DNA of 64,000 nt from Catenaria anguillulae PL171 (GCA_002102555.1 MCFL01000083.1:1-64000), one strand, 5' to 3'. Numbered from the stretch's first letter, positions 23,702 through 36,000 are shown. The notes: generated by a model from the sequence alone, not told the origin. Translations and numbers: made by a program.

Positions 23702-23999
23702 TGGGACTGAAGTTTGGAGAATCCTGCAAAAGTCTGCAAAAGTGTGCAGATTTCGGCCAGGTTGGCCAGCTCGGGCGGGAGGGCAGATGTCGGCCGATTC
23801 CGGCCCATTTTTCCCAGAGTGAGCTGTCGTGTGGTGAGAATACAGAATTCGGCCAAGCAATGGCCGCCGTCATTTTGCCACATTACACGTCTGCCAAGGT
23901 TGTCAAGAATGCGTTCTGCGAGCCGAAGTTGGCGCAATTTGGCAGAGGAAGAATAATACATTGGTTCCCATTTATCACATACAAACCCCCTTCCCACAC

Positions 24000-25403
24000 C
24001 TACAAACCATCCTCCAAGTCATCGTCCGTCTCCTCACTCACCCCCTCTGCCTCCCCATCCAACGTGCGCAACGCGACACGGATCCCCGACGTCATGACGG
24101 CCAGTGAGGCCTGAGCTGCTGGCTTCGTGCTTGTCAGCACCGCGAGCATCTTGGTGTAGTGCACGTTGACGGCGTCACTGCGTTGACCTTGCCCAACGGA
24201 GCCGCGGTCGGCCAACGAGTCATGCAGAGTGGTTGCATTCAAGTGCTTGGCGAATAAGTGGGCGCCCTAAACACGACAGCGAGGTGAAGATGTGAGAAGT
24301 GCACAATTGCATGAGCGACAAACCATGATGTACCAGGGCATAGAAGCAAGCCACCACTCTGGGCATGTAGTCGCCAATGCGTTGTCCGCGCAAAGCGAGG
24401 ATCTTGGCAAGGGCAAGGCGGAGCTGGTACTCTGCAAAGGCCGAAAAGAGGGGGTCAGCTTGCGATGGATCAGAAGGGATGGGGCGGGAAAAAAGCGCAT
24501 ACTTGAGCCCCTCGTGTCAATTGTTTCCCTGATCAGGGCCGCAAACAACACGCTCATGGTGGTCTTGCTCGAGTCTTGCATGGTGACGACGGCGCGGAAC
24601 AGTTTGGCGTCCTCTGCCAGGTCGCTGTCGCCGACCCAAACGAGGGCCTCGGCAAAGTGACCCGCGCCGTCAACGCCGTGGACTTTCGTCAGAGCCGGGT
24701 CCATGACGCGGGAGAACGCGGTCACGATGACCTTTTTCAAGCCGGCACGAGCATCGACCAAACACTGGCGGAACTAACCACGAGAATGAAAAACAGCCGA
24801 CGCAATGTGCGAATGAGATGCGAATGAGTTGGTAATTGACGAGATGCACAGGATGAAATGAATAGTTGAGTACCTTCTCCTCCGTCATTGTCGTGCACGG
24901 AACGATGCACTTGTACTGTGCAAATACCACATTGGCGAGCAAGTCGCGCACGATAATCCCGTTGAGGATCAGGAACGCGTGGGCGAAGACGGCAGAGTGC
25001 CTGTCGTCATGGTCGCATGCTTGAAATCCAATTGGTGCGGTGACCGTGAGCACTTGTGACGGCGTCAGCGCCGCAGGATTGATGGTCGACGTAGTCGTGT
25101 TGGTGGGTCGAGGGAGGGAAGTCGACGCCGGCGCAAGCATGTTAAACTCATTGTCGCCCTACACAGGGTCTGTCAGTCAGGAAAATCAGCTGTTGAGAGA
25201 AAACTGTTGCCCGCCTTCTTGAGAGTCGAGCTCGTCTTGCGTGAGTTTCTGGGCGTGGGCTGCCCTTTACGGGCACCGGTCGGCGTCTCGGGCGTGCCGG
25301 CGGACCCATGCTTCTTCTTGTTGACGGTCGAGACGGCAGCCGAGGTGGCGGTCGCGGCAGCACTCGCGGGCGTGTTGGGTTCGGGCTTCCTGTTCTTGGC
25401 CAT
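24000..25403 (-). CDS. unrecognised accessory gene of the Plavaka-like transposon
   Basis: Minus-strand spliced gene. The clear exons are 25158-24874, 24773-24503, 24431-24334 and 24266-24000; the phases agree and the stop TAG is at 24002-24000. Introns show GTACTC/GTATGC/GTACAT donors and CAG or TAG acceptors. A likely first exon begins at ATG 25403 and encodes a Lys/Pro/Ser/Thr-rich basic leader (MAKNRKPEPN). Its donor is unclear; translation could instead start at ATG 25140 in exon 2. The rest is mostly helical (about 300 residues), e.g. LVDARAGLKKVIVTAFSRVM, and ends in an acidic tail (EETDDDLEDGL). I recognise no domain. Its place between the TIRs, divergent from the transposase, suggests a role in transposition or host interaction. 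Confidence 0.7.
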
Positions 25404-26248
25404 GGTGGAGTGTGAGGCTAACAAGGCAGAATGCGAGTGGCCGTCGGTGGTGGGTGATTTCCTTGGGAGGAGCAGCTATGGACGAGAGAGCTATGGACGA
25501 GAGATTGGACGGGTTCGAGGCGGCAGCGGCACTGCAGAGTCCATCGAGCGGGCACCGTGCAACTGATCGCTCGATGGACTCCCCACATGGGATACCAACC
25601 ACTTACACTGCGAAACCGGCTGCTGACTGTGTAGTCAACCCAAACGGTGTGACCTGGCGGCAAAGCGGCTGTCAGCGTTTCATTGATGCTCATGATTTTG
25701 TGTGTATGTTCCCGATGGTAGTGTCCCTCATCATACTTTCGATCTCGGTTCCGTCGTCTCCATCACGAATGTTCGCACCGCATGCAGGTTCGCGCTCGCA
25801 TTCCAGCAAATTGGCCGCAAACAAGCGGTGTTTCAAGATTTCTCAAACACGCGCTTCATGCTTCCATCCAGCTTTCCTGCAGTCACTACCGCGATGGCCG
25901 GGCACGCCATCGGAAAAGCAACCTACGTATATACCATTTCAAGCATTTCCAAATGCATGGTTCTACTTTCCGAAGCCTTTCGCAATACAGTCAGCAATCA
26001 GGCCACGCAATGCAATTCCACCGTACCGATTCAACCGATCGGCTCGCTTGGCGGAAGTAACACACCATGATATGATACATCGCTTTGGTTGGTGGCCAAC
26101 GCATACAGCAGCGTCGACAGAGACAAACGGCAGCAAGTCAACTGCTCTGTTATGTACATGACCCGACCCACGCCGCCAAAGCTCCAACCATGTCCATGAC
26201 ACGACTGACGTCCAGTTCAATGCACGTTGCCCACCACACCAATCCGCC

Positions 26249-29200
26249 ATGTCAAGGACGACCAACCGCACATGCCGATACTGTGGTCAACAAGGCTTCA
26301 AGAGCGATGGCGGATTGACCAAGCACGAGCGTTATCACTGTCCACAACGGCCCGCTGTTACGCCTGGCCCTGCCGGCTCGGCTCGTGTTTCGGCCCCTGT
26401 CCCACCACCGTCCGCTGCCCAGGCACCCGCTCCTCGCACAGTCGCATTCGCCGCACAGGAACTCGATCCAGCCTTCCTCGACACCCAACATGGCCAACGA
26501 GATCCTCCACCGCCTCTTCCACCCCGCCCGACAGCTGAGTCCGAATCCGAATCCGACGCGCCGCCACATCCAGCACCGACCGGATGCGACGTCCATGGCG
26601 TCCAGCTCGGACCAGGCATCCATCCTGCACCTGGCACGACCAAGCCTGTCCCCATCCCTTCTGCCCTTCAGCCCGACCCGCTGTTCCTTGATCGTCGACT
26701 TCAAGAAAACATCTTTGGCTCGTTCAAAACCTGGGAGGGTTTTCGTTGGGCAGTTCATCATGTATTGGAGGCCCAAAATTCGGACATGGAGGAGGGCCAG
26801 CTCCGAAATCTGATCCGAGACATTGCAAACAATCCGAATCTGGACCTCCCATCCGCTCAAAGCATTCGCAAGCAGCTACTCTCAAGCCCATTTGCCTTGC
26901 CGACGACTACGACCTTGTTCGAGGACAAGCAAAAGCGCCCTTACGTGTTTGTGCATCGCGTCCTCAGTGCCGCGATTGAAGACCTTGTTGGCCGCGCCTA
27001 CCTTGCCGATGGGATCAAGCTGTCGGCGGAGGTGGAAATCCGATCCATGCCCGAGGGCGGGTTTGAGCGCTACTACTCGGATTTGAATTGAGGTGATGCG
27101 TGGGCCGATGCTCAGATCCGAATCGGCAAGGATGGCGTGCTCATGTTGCCTTTCATCCTCTCCTCGGACAAGTCTCGTGTATGGTTTGTGCTCAATCACT
27201 CCATGGTTTGACCGCTGACTCACATCACCTCCCTACCTCGCCTGCAGGTTGAAAATCGTCGCTCTCTGTGGCCCATCTACCTCTCAACTCCCATTCATTC
27301 TTCAGAGGATCGCGGCCGGCCAACCATGTATGCGTACATTCTCCTTGGCTACTTGCTTCAACCCGACAAGATCCACGGCGACATTGGCGAGTCGACCCAG
27401 TCATCCACCATCAACAAGGACGTCTTCCAGGAGCTCATGAACGCCTTGTTTGATGACGAGTTCCGTGCCAACAGTCAACTGTACGTCAATCAGTTTTGCT
27501 TAATTTGTGCGAAGTATTTCTCACTTGTCATTTCTTTTTTACCTTCCAGCGGAACCCCTATCCGTTTTCCTTGTGGTCGATTGTATCACGCGCACCCGCA
27601 TTTGCTCCTCTACCTTGGCGACCTTCCCGAACTCGCACTTGTTACCCTCACTCGGCAAGGATCGGTCTGCCCTATGTGTAAGACAAAGAAAAAGGATTTC
27701 ACGTTGCGCTGCAAGGATCCCGACCTGCATTCTTCCGACGAGATTATTGCACAGTATCACAAGTGGCGGGATGATTCAAAAACGGCAATCGACAAGGCGG
27801 GAAAGAAAATGGGTGTACATTTGCGCCCAGTACGTGCCATTCTCTCATTGCCGCACACCCCGGCCGATACTGCTCTTTCCAGCTCAATCTCATTCTCCTG
27901 TCATCATTTCAGAGTCCATTTTGGCAGCTGAAGGGATTCAATGTTTTTGATGCTCTCGGGGTTGACCCACTCCACCAACTTGACATTGGCGTTTTCGGGC
28001 GGCATTTCATGGGCGCCATCCTCGCCAAAGCCGAGCGCAAGGCTGCCGTCAAGCGACGCTTAGGCGACCGACTTCGCACCGTTCCATGCTTCTCGTCCAA
28101 TCCGCTTCGTGTGCCCGAGTCCGCCGATGCATTTGAGAACTTGACGGGAAACGAGTGGCGCTCTATTGCTTCGGTATGTATCACATGCACCCCTCCTATA
28201 CCCAACATCATCCTGTGTGTCTAACTGTTAACGGTTAATTTTTTACAGGTCATGGTCGCCATTTTGATTGGGCTGTTCGACAAGGAAAAACTCAACAAAA
28301 TCAGCATCCAAACGTTCATGGCTTACAACGACGTATGTATTTACTGCTCGCGCCATGTTTACGGTGGTATGGATACTTACGAATTGTTGTTGAGCTTTTG
28401 CAGGTTTCTCGGCTCCTTTGCGTCCCTGTTGCAACCGACTCCATTCTCGCTCGGGCCGAAGAAGCACTTGACCGTCTGTTCAAGCTTGTGCCCAAGTTCT
28501 TTGCAGCATTTGGTATGGAAGTGCCGGCTGCTCTGACTCTCCATCTGCTCAACCACTACACCTTGTCCGTGCGCCGATTCGGCACGCCCGCCCGCACGTC
28601 TACTGAACTCACTGTCGAGCTGCCGCACAAGGCGTCGGCCAAAGACCCTGCCAAGCGGGTCAGTCGTCGTGACGTTCTCGAAGAGGGCGCATTTCGGTTT
28701 GTCGTCGCCCGTGATGCGTTGATGAAGCACTTTGTGTTTTTGGCCACGTACTACCCAAACGAGATTGCGCGCGTCTCATGGGGGCCAAAGTTTGACGACC
28801 TGTTGCTGCGGATCGATCAAGTCCGTACTCTTGGGCTTCCGTGTGTTCCGCTTGAAAAAGCGCACCGTGGGACGATTCTTGCCGAGGCAAAGTTACAAGC
28901 ACAACTTGAATCGATGGATGTCGACCAGCCAGGACATGCTCGAGTTGACGCTGATGCTGACGCTGATGCCGACGCTGATGCCGAGTTCGACCCCTGGGTC
29001 ATGAATATCAGCGAGTACGTCCAGAAAGTTGCTGCCCAATCCCAACCACTTGCATCGGAACTGCAGGGCTCGGCGAGGTCGTTTCGTCCACAACTTTCTT
29101 CGTCCATGTCACCGTCATCACGACCCATCATTCAAGCAGGCGAGATCGTGGTCAAGACGCATGGTGAGACAACGTTGCGATATCCAGTCGCCAAGTACCG

Positions 29201-30161
29201 GCACCATGCTCGTGGAATCTTGCCCAAGGAGCTTGAGCGTGACTTTGGTGGATTGGAGGACGCCGAGCATCAACTCGCGCGATATGTACTCACAAAGTGC
29301 ATGGGCCAGTGCGTCTCTTCTTTCTCTCGTTTTTCGAGCAAACGTCGAATTCCTCACTCACATGTTTTCTTCCGACCAGGACAATCACTGCCAATGCACT
29401 GGACGCTGATTCCATTCGCACTGCCCTTGCTCACGTTCACGAGGTACGAAGGCTACATATGATGCACGATTTGGTCTGGCGCGGTTCAACCTGGCTTACC
29501 TTTTCCGACCGTATTTGCCTTGAACAGTTCCGCCCAGCTCAACTCGCCGAAATCAAGCGGCACAGCTCGCTTGAGAGTGCCAACGTCACGCTGACCGAGC
29601 CAATTCACGCTCGCCTAGCACCCTATCATGGCTCACTCCGCTGTGACTTTGTCATCGTATGTTGCCCTCAAATATCCCCCTTCCATCGACAACATTCCCC
29701 TTGACGCCATTCTTTTTCTCCGCCTTCAGATCAAGCAAGAGCCATCACACCGGCGTGGTGCCGCGTTTGATCGCTTGGTCCTTCGCGCACACTTTTTTGC
29801 GACGTTCAAGTTTGGCCCCGACCGCTCGACAGCGGACCCAGTCTCCGTCGCATTTGGTTGCCCGTTCAGCCGCCGTCCGCTTCCAGTCGGTCGCAAACAA
29901 GGCAAGACATTGGGTCGTGAGAGCGACAGCAAATTCTGTATTCTTCGGAACACACGCACGCTGACCGTTGTCGGATTGGATGCGTTGGAATGTGCCACTC
30001 ACGCAATGCCTTTCTACCAAGGCTACGAGGCGTCCAGGCATGCAATGGAGCGTGATGTGATTGACGTCGAGTGCGATATGTGGTTGTTGAACGACGTGAT
30101 CGATCGCGAGGTTTATCATTCCCATCGTGCGCCTGGCTTTGTAAAGAGCTTGTGTCTTTGA
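26249..30161 (+). pseudogene. Plavaka-like transposase, eight exons, one premature stop
   Basis: Exons 26249-27178, 27248-27480, 27550-27829, 27913-28173, 28249-28332, 28404-29308, 29380-29656 and 29730-30161. They sum to 3,402 bases, an exact codon multiple, and every intron has GT..AG ends. The N-terminus is a C2H2 zinc finger (CRYCGQQGF...HERYH), then a proline-rich linker. Family landmarks: RSLWPIYLS, HPHLLLYLGDLPELALVTL with a CPMCK pair, and GVDPLHQLDIGVFGRH, where the D of DPLHQL is a likely catalytic aspartate. A DAD repeat occurs near 28950. An in-frame TGA at 27089-27091 breaks exon 1. Plavaka transposases are known mainly from fungi. The start is the first ATG before the zinc finger. 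Confidence 0.82.
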
Positions 30162-30344
30162 GTCGGAATACATAGCTGGTTCATTCAATTTTACTTTCTT
30201 GTTATCTGCATCTGACTTCTGCGGTCACCTCCAACTTTGGGCAACTTCAGCAGATTTGCATCAGCTTCTGCTCAAATCGACACATTCCTGCGGAAATCGG
30301 CCGCTCTCAATCATTCCCACAGACATCTGCGCACTGCCACCCCC

Positions 30345-30359
30345 ACCACTTTCATGACG
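30345..30359 (-). repeat. right terminal inverted repeat of the Plavaka-like element
   Basis: Reverse complement of CGTCATGAAAGTGGT, directly followed by the CT target duplicate and the remaining SINE 2 head. Confidence 0.9.
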
Positions 30360-30361
30360 CT

Positions 30362-30620
30362 TGGACTTGGCACTTGGGTACTTGCTTGGGGCCTTGGACC
30401 TTTGGCGTGATTCCGGTCTTGTACAACCACCAACAGAGGGTGGGCAAAGCAAGAATGCAAGCAATGCAGGTGCAGGGGCCGGAAGGCCAGGGGACAGAAG
30501 GAGGCAATGTGGAGCAGAGACCAAGCAACCACATGTGCACCAGATGACTTGGATGGGGTTCGAACCCACAACCTTCGCCTTGCAAGGCAGGAGTGTTGCC
30601 ACTATGCCAAAACCACTGGC
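30362..30620 (-). mobile_element. SINE 2, 5' head half
   Basis: Reverse-oriented tRNA-like head and body, about 97% identical by eye to SINE 1. The B box GGTTCGAACCC and the A-box region (CCACTATGCCA on the plus strand) are present, and the SINE 5' end GCCAGTGG falls at 30620. No long target duplication is visible between the flanks at 30621 and 23590, unlike SINE 1. The insertion may therefore have deleted target sequence, or the flank was rearranged. Confidence 0.9.
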
Positions 30621-31397
30621 CCCACCCCTTGTTGGCTCCTCCTCAGCCTCGCATGCACCGGCTTCCTTTGGCGAATGGCGGTTCCACGGCACCTTCCCAG
30701 GGCTCTCAACCCCCAGGTTTGGGTTTGGACACTCACAGCAACGCTTTGCTACCCGTGTTGGGGTGCAGTCAGGTACACATTCTGTTTTTGTCCCCTCACT
30801 ATCCCCGACTGCTGCCTCTGCGCTCGTGGCGTAATCTTTCCTAATCCGTTGATGCTTTCTGTTCATTTGACATGGTTCCCCCTCGTCTGTGCTTGAACTT
30901 TGTAATTGCCCGAGCTTTCAAAGGTTTATTCATAGCAGGTGTTGCGTCTTGTGAGTTGTGACTAGGGGGAAATGTCAAATGTGGTGCAAGCAGTGCAGCC
31001 TCATCCCCACGACAAACGAAATATTTCGCAAGATGAGCAACACCTGCAGCTCTGGTCACTGACCAATTTTTTCCGTCCAAGTGGTGCAAGCAGCACAGGT
31101 CACATTGGAGCCAGGTTCACATGCGAAAGAGCGAAATTGAGGGTAGAGAGTCATGCTGAGGTCCTTGGAGCAGGGACGGCCTATAATGGGACGGGCAAGA
31201 GTGGCGCAAGCAGCACGGCATGGGCCTGGCATCCAGCTTGCCACACCATTGTTCAGGGCCGAGGAAAGAGCAAGATGAGGGGGTGCATCTGATCAGACCG
31301 CAGTTGGGCAAGCAGCACTGCAAGCCGTTCAGCGCTTGGTGTTCAAAGTGGTACAAGCAGCACGGCAGGCAGCTTAGCAGACATCCCACAACAATGA
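30621..31397. repeat. degenerate repeat region, GCAAGCAGCAC motif
   Basis: No gene is supported. A motif close to GTGGYGCAAGCAGCACGG recurs at about 30981, 31081, 31201, 31303 and 31348, roughly 45-120 bases apart, with dissimilar sequence between. It continues beyond the solo LTR. The first 300 bases may be residual LINE B 3' sequence but cannot be assigned. Confidence 0.5.
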
Positions 31398-31704
31398 TGT
31401 GGGAAAATGGAGGATCTGATTGGTCCAGACGCATTGACAGTAATGGATCAGGGGACCAGTGCCGATCCTCATTGTGTAATCAGGCACCACGCTTGACAAT
31501 ATGAGAAAGGGAAGGGATATAGAGAAAAGAGTACTACGATGAGACACGCAACGACGACTACCCGCAATGCCCGAATACCCACATAACCGACCGTATGCTG
31601 CTCCGGGGGAGCGGCCACCGAGATATCACGACATCCCTCTCTCCCCCTCCCAACCAAAAATCTCCCACTACTTATCTTGCTACTTCTGGACCAAATATTC
31701 AACA
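31398..31704 (+). repeat. solo LTR of the copia family
   Basis: A single 307-bp LTR (TGTGGGAAAA...TTCAACA), in inverted orientation to the LTRs at 12444 and 21972 and about 95% identical by eye. It is flanked by a perfect 5-bp duplication, AATGA (31393-31397 and 31705-31709), with no internal element. It is the usual product of LTR-LTR recombination. Divergence makes it older than the 12444-22278 copy. Confidence 0.93.
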
Positions 31705-31709
31705 AATGA

Positions 31710-33002
31710 GCGAAATAGCAAGAAGAGCGACACCGCGTTGTGCGCCGACCGATGTGCGACACGGCATTGCTCGCTGACCGATGTGATCTTCCAAAGTGTC
31801 GCAAGCGGCACGGCCCGAGTCTGGAGTGAGGCAAAGGTTGAGGGCGCGGGCGAACGAGTGCGCCAGGGATGTGCGAGCGGCTTGCAATCAGCACGAGCGA
31901 AAGACCAAGTGCAACCGCGAGTAGAGATTCCCGATCGGGTCTGGCATGCAAGCAGCGATGAGGTATTGGGGTGGACAGGAGTGTTGCAAGCAGCATGGCA
32001 TGAGCCCAGCGTTGGGCGAATCGAAGTGGTGTCAGCTTAGTTCCGGCGGACAAGACGCGCGCTCCGCATCGCTATCCGCTCGGGAGAAACGGAGGTAGGT
32101 CATGGCGCTTGGTCAGGGATCTTGCGGGGCGAGTGAATGCTGCAGGTGTTGCAAGGTCAAGAGAAGCATTGCATGAAATGAGAGATCACCATTTCTTGAG
32201 TCCCTGGAAGTTGGACAGACGCGTCCAGCAATCACACAGGCAGTGAGCAAGAAAACGACAATCACATCTCTCTAACATATTTTCCTCTCTCTGTCATCTC
32301 ACACTACATATAGATCTTCTCTTTTCTCTCACTCCTCTTTCTCTTATATCGCCTCACCCGCCCTCTTTCCTCTCTCACTCACTCTCTTTTCTCAAGCTGA
32401 TCGAGGCGGGATCGACACCGATGCTGTCTCGCTGCCTCTTTGGCCGCTTGCAATGAATCAGTTTGTTCCAGTACAATGAAAGCCGTCATCTGGGAGCACT
32501 TGTCGTCACCCTGAGCAATACATGTATCCTGGCCCTCCCCGACCGTCAGTTACCTAATAGACCCGAACCGTAGCTCAGCCAGTCCACAAGCATCCAAAGC
32601 ACCAGCTCAGAACCTCATCTTCGTCGTCATTTCGTTGCCATCAACTCCCGTTGTCACCTCCCACCCCCTGCCTCGCATCCCCCTTCCTCGCACCTCCGCC
32701 CTGTTCCGCTCGCCGCGCCTCTTCCCGCCCGCCGAACACACTCAACCTGCCGAACGCACGCACCGCTGCTCAACACGCAACAATTGACAATTATGTACTG
32801 GCAACGACGAACGTAAATAGATCACCCGTTCCGTGACTTAACAAGCGGCGCCTTCTGCTACACCTCCCGCTGCCGCTCCCCCGCAACAATCTTAAGCAGA
32901 CCAGCAGCAGCAATACACCCACCGCCATTTTGACCCACTGACCATCTGTCAACCTGGGTCGAGCTTCACCGAAACTCAAGCTCGGGTATCACGCAACCGC
33001 AC
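31710..33002. other. gene-poor stretch: degenerate repeats, then pyrimidine-rich DNA
   Basis: 31710-32010 continues the GCAAGCAGCAC-type motifs (about 31796, 31868, 31955, 31981). 32270-32400 is strongly CT-rich (CTCTCT, TCTCAC runs) with TATA-like ATATAGATC. 32640-32840 holds a short open frame of low-complexity Pro/Ser/Ala that I do not regard as a gene. A first exon of the recombinase gene downstream could lie near 32790. Nothing else is supported. Confidence 0.5.
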
Positions 33003-36000
33003 AACTTTCAGGCGTAAATGGCGGCCAGGTTGCCGGCGGCAGCCCCGTTGCCGGGACGGGCGCTGCCCGCGATTCGAATGGCCGCGATGGTTCCGCCTGC
33101 AACAATGACGATGATGCTGGTGTTGGTGATGGTGCCGCTGGTGCCGCTGGTGCCGCTGGTGATGCCGCCAGTGATGGTGACAATGATGCTGACGATGACG
33201 ATCTATTAACTCAGCTTGCAGGCGAGGCTGGCGGGGATGGGCAGGTTGACGAAGAAGATGAAGAGATCATTGACGAGGTTGTGACGACCCATGTGGATGC
33301 TCTTGTTCGTGCTCTGCAAAATATCGCTGGGGGCAAGGCGGTTGCGGACTGAGCCATGGTTGAAGCCATTGCGAAAAGTGTGGCCGAGCATGCTACCACT
33401 TCCCAGGGCCCAAGTGCTGTGGCTAAGAAGTTCAAAGATTATCGGAACCTTGTCGTCGCTGCCAATATGTTCCAGCCATAAATGAAGAGTGAGGCTGGCC
33501 AGCGCATTGTTGCAGACTCGAAAAACATTTTCCATGTGCGTGGCATACATTTCCATCGTTGTATTCATTTCAAGCAATTATCTCACATCATATACGACTA
33601 TGCCCTTCATCAGCGCTTTGCTGATGAGTTCTATGCATCACGCCCAACGCAGATGGCTGCACTCCTCCTCGATGTCATCATCACGCCGATTTCCCTCCTT
33701 CAATTCCTCGTTCGCCAAAGCAAGGCGAAGGCCATGAAGCGTGTGGGTGCCTGTCTCGTCGAGTCTGGCCGTGTTCTGTCTGCAGTATGTGTTCCATTCT
33801 TTCCTGCTTCATTACCAATGTCACTCACCTCGCTCTCGCCACCCAACCCACAATGGACAGAACACGATCCGCACGCAAACGTTGCCCTGCTTGCATATTT
33901 ACAGGCGCGAACAAGCAGCCAAGGATCCGTCTATCGAAAACGGCCCGCCATACACCATCCACGTGCGATCAGTTCTGAAGGCCCTCATCAAACGCGACGT
34001 CATTCTCCGCCGCCTGTACTTTCCCACATTGAATTCGAGCTTCATTTTGCTCCGAATCGGCGACACTCATCGTTTATTGTGTTTTTTAGTGGCATGCGAG
34101 GCGACGTCGCATCAGGCGTCAACGAACTTGCGAACTATTCAAAGGTGAAGACCATCGCACTCGGTCTTTTGGAAAACGGAGCAAGCACAAAGCGGACGAC
34201 CAGCTGTGCGCGATCTTTCTATCCCCCATCAGCTCACACTTGATCAATTAACGCCGTTTCCCATTTTGTGTTTGCCCACCCACCCATGCAGAGCATACCG
34301 CGGTTCGGAACACGCTCGTTTGGGTCCTCACGCACGCGCGTTTGGTTGCCGTTTGGATGAGGTGGTAAACTTGTCCATTCTGCATGTCCAGCCGTTTCAC
34401 GAGTGCGGCGTTTTCCTTATGTCGTCGCTGCCCATCTCTCAAAGTCGTTTTTGCTTTTCTAACCTGCCGCTATCACCCTGTTTGGCGATAGACCCGAGAA
34501 GCTGCACCTCCTGTATGGCATCCAGTGTCTTGCGCTCGAGGCCAAGTGGAAAATGAATGTATGTTCCCATGTTGGATTTTCACTTGGCAGCTTGGCAGTT
34601 AACCATCGGCTAACGCTTTGGTTTGCATCGCAATGGTTAGGTCAGCGAACCTAAGCTCATGTATGCCGCTCCACACCGGGACGCAGTCATGGACGCACCT
34701 GGATGGCTCCTTTTGCAACTGCATCTCATCCTTGATGGGGACAGAATGCACGAGGTGATCGATTGGACCAGCTTTGGGACCAAGGACTCTCCATGCACAT
34801 CCATTGTAGTTGCTTCAATTTCCTTCAATGCGATGCTAACTTTCGTACGCCAGGTTCACGTGTTCTCTTCGCACAAAGCTCAAAAGGCCCAGAAGGCATC
34901 AACAATCGATAGTGGCATTGAAGCAGTCACACAAGGAATCATTGACCAAGGCGTGCCGATTGTCCTGCCTTCCGCGATTGGCCGTGATGGCGAGAGCAAC
35001 CGCGGCGCCAGTCAAGAGCAGGATGCGGGCGACGACATCGACGACGATTCCGACAGCCGCAAAAGGACGTATCGCAACCCAATTGATCCCGCCACAATTA
35101 CCAGCGGGTATCAACAAGTCTACCAAAAGGTGGACTTCTTTTGCCCAAAGGTCGGGCACCATGGTCGATGGGTGGACGAGATTGCGTTTGCACTTGGCTG
35201 GTCGAATTCCGTCATGGAAACTATCTACGGTCACAACGCTATCTTGTACAGGGTATTGCTCTCTTCTTGTCCGTCCCGATTTGCTCACATCTGACCGCTA
35301 TCCCTGCAGGTTCTTCGCGGCGCGGCAGGGATCACGCCGCATGAGGCATACCCATGTGAAGCGTCTCCAAGTTGTCGATTGGGTCAAGCAGCAACAGGAT
35401 TTGCGAAATCTTGGCGCTCGTTTGCTTTTCCCATGGGCCAACGAGCAACTGCACCTTGCCAAAGAGGCTCAAAAAGCTGCCGCTGCCGAGGACAAGAAGC
35501 TCGCGCAAGAGTATACTGGGCGGATTCGATTTTTCAAGTTCCTCATCCGTGGACGCGAGTGTGATCTTGACGCAGTACAAGGCGCGGGGCATATCGGCAT
35601 TTGGGCCTTTTGCAAAGGAATTCAACCGCAGGGTACGAGCCATTGCAAACTGGAGTCCATTCGTGTTGATTAACAATTGTATTTTCGTGATTTAGATCCC
35701 AGAGCTCGAATCGTCCAGTCAAAAGTTCAAGGACAATGTTGACAAGATCAACAATTGGCTCAAGAATCCCATCCAGCAACCCCGCGTCGAGTTTGTCGAA
35801 GAGTTGGATGCTGGGGGCAAGATTGTGGGCGGGAATGCGTGTTTGCGAAATGATGGAGACATCGCCGTCAACGACGAGCACATCGACAGCACACAAGACC
35901 ATCACGATGACGACGACGGCCCTGATCTTGACCGTGATCGTGACGACGAGCACGACGTGCTGGACCGCGGCAGCAGCGCCTCAAGCACGAGCGGTGCCGC

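Larger units (their letters stand above)
23687..30359. mobile_element. Plavaka-like (CACTA superfamily) DNA transposon, 6,673 bp, inserted in SINE 2
   Basis: Terminal inverted repeats CGTCATGAAAGTGGT begin at 23687 and, on the other strand, at 30359. The element splits SINE 2 at one point and leaves a 2-bp CT duplication (23685-23686 and 30360-30361), judged against intact SINE 1. Subterminal motifs GCAGATGTC and CGGCCGATT occur inside both ends. Two divergent spliced genes fill it: an unrecognised gene on the minus strand (24000-25403) and the transposase on the plus strand (26249-30161), with a shared intergenic region at 25404-26248. The transposase has one in-frame stop, so this copy is probably not autonomous. 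A CACTA-type 2-3 bp duplication fits the family. Confidence 0.88.

Noticed and set aside
23687-30359. Chromosomal inversion between inverted 15-bp repeats
   Set aside because: The SINE halves keep the same orientation and rejoin with only CT duplicated, so it is an insertion, not an inversion.
30261-30866. Minus-strand open frame of about 200 residues
   Set aside because: It runs through the SINE head and the transposon end; there is no coding signature.
32651-32836. Short Pro/Ser-rich open frame
   Set aside because: Low complexity, about 60 residues and no context; it lies in pyrimidine-rich DNA.
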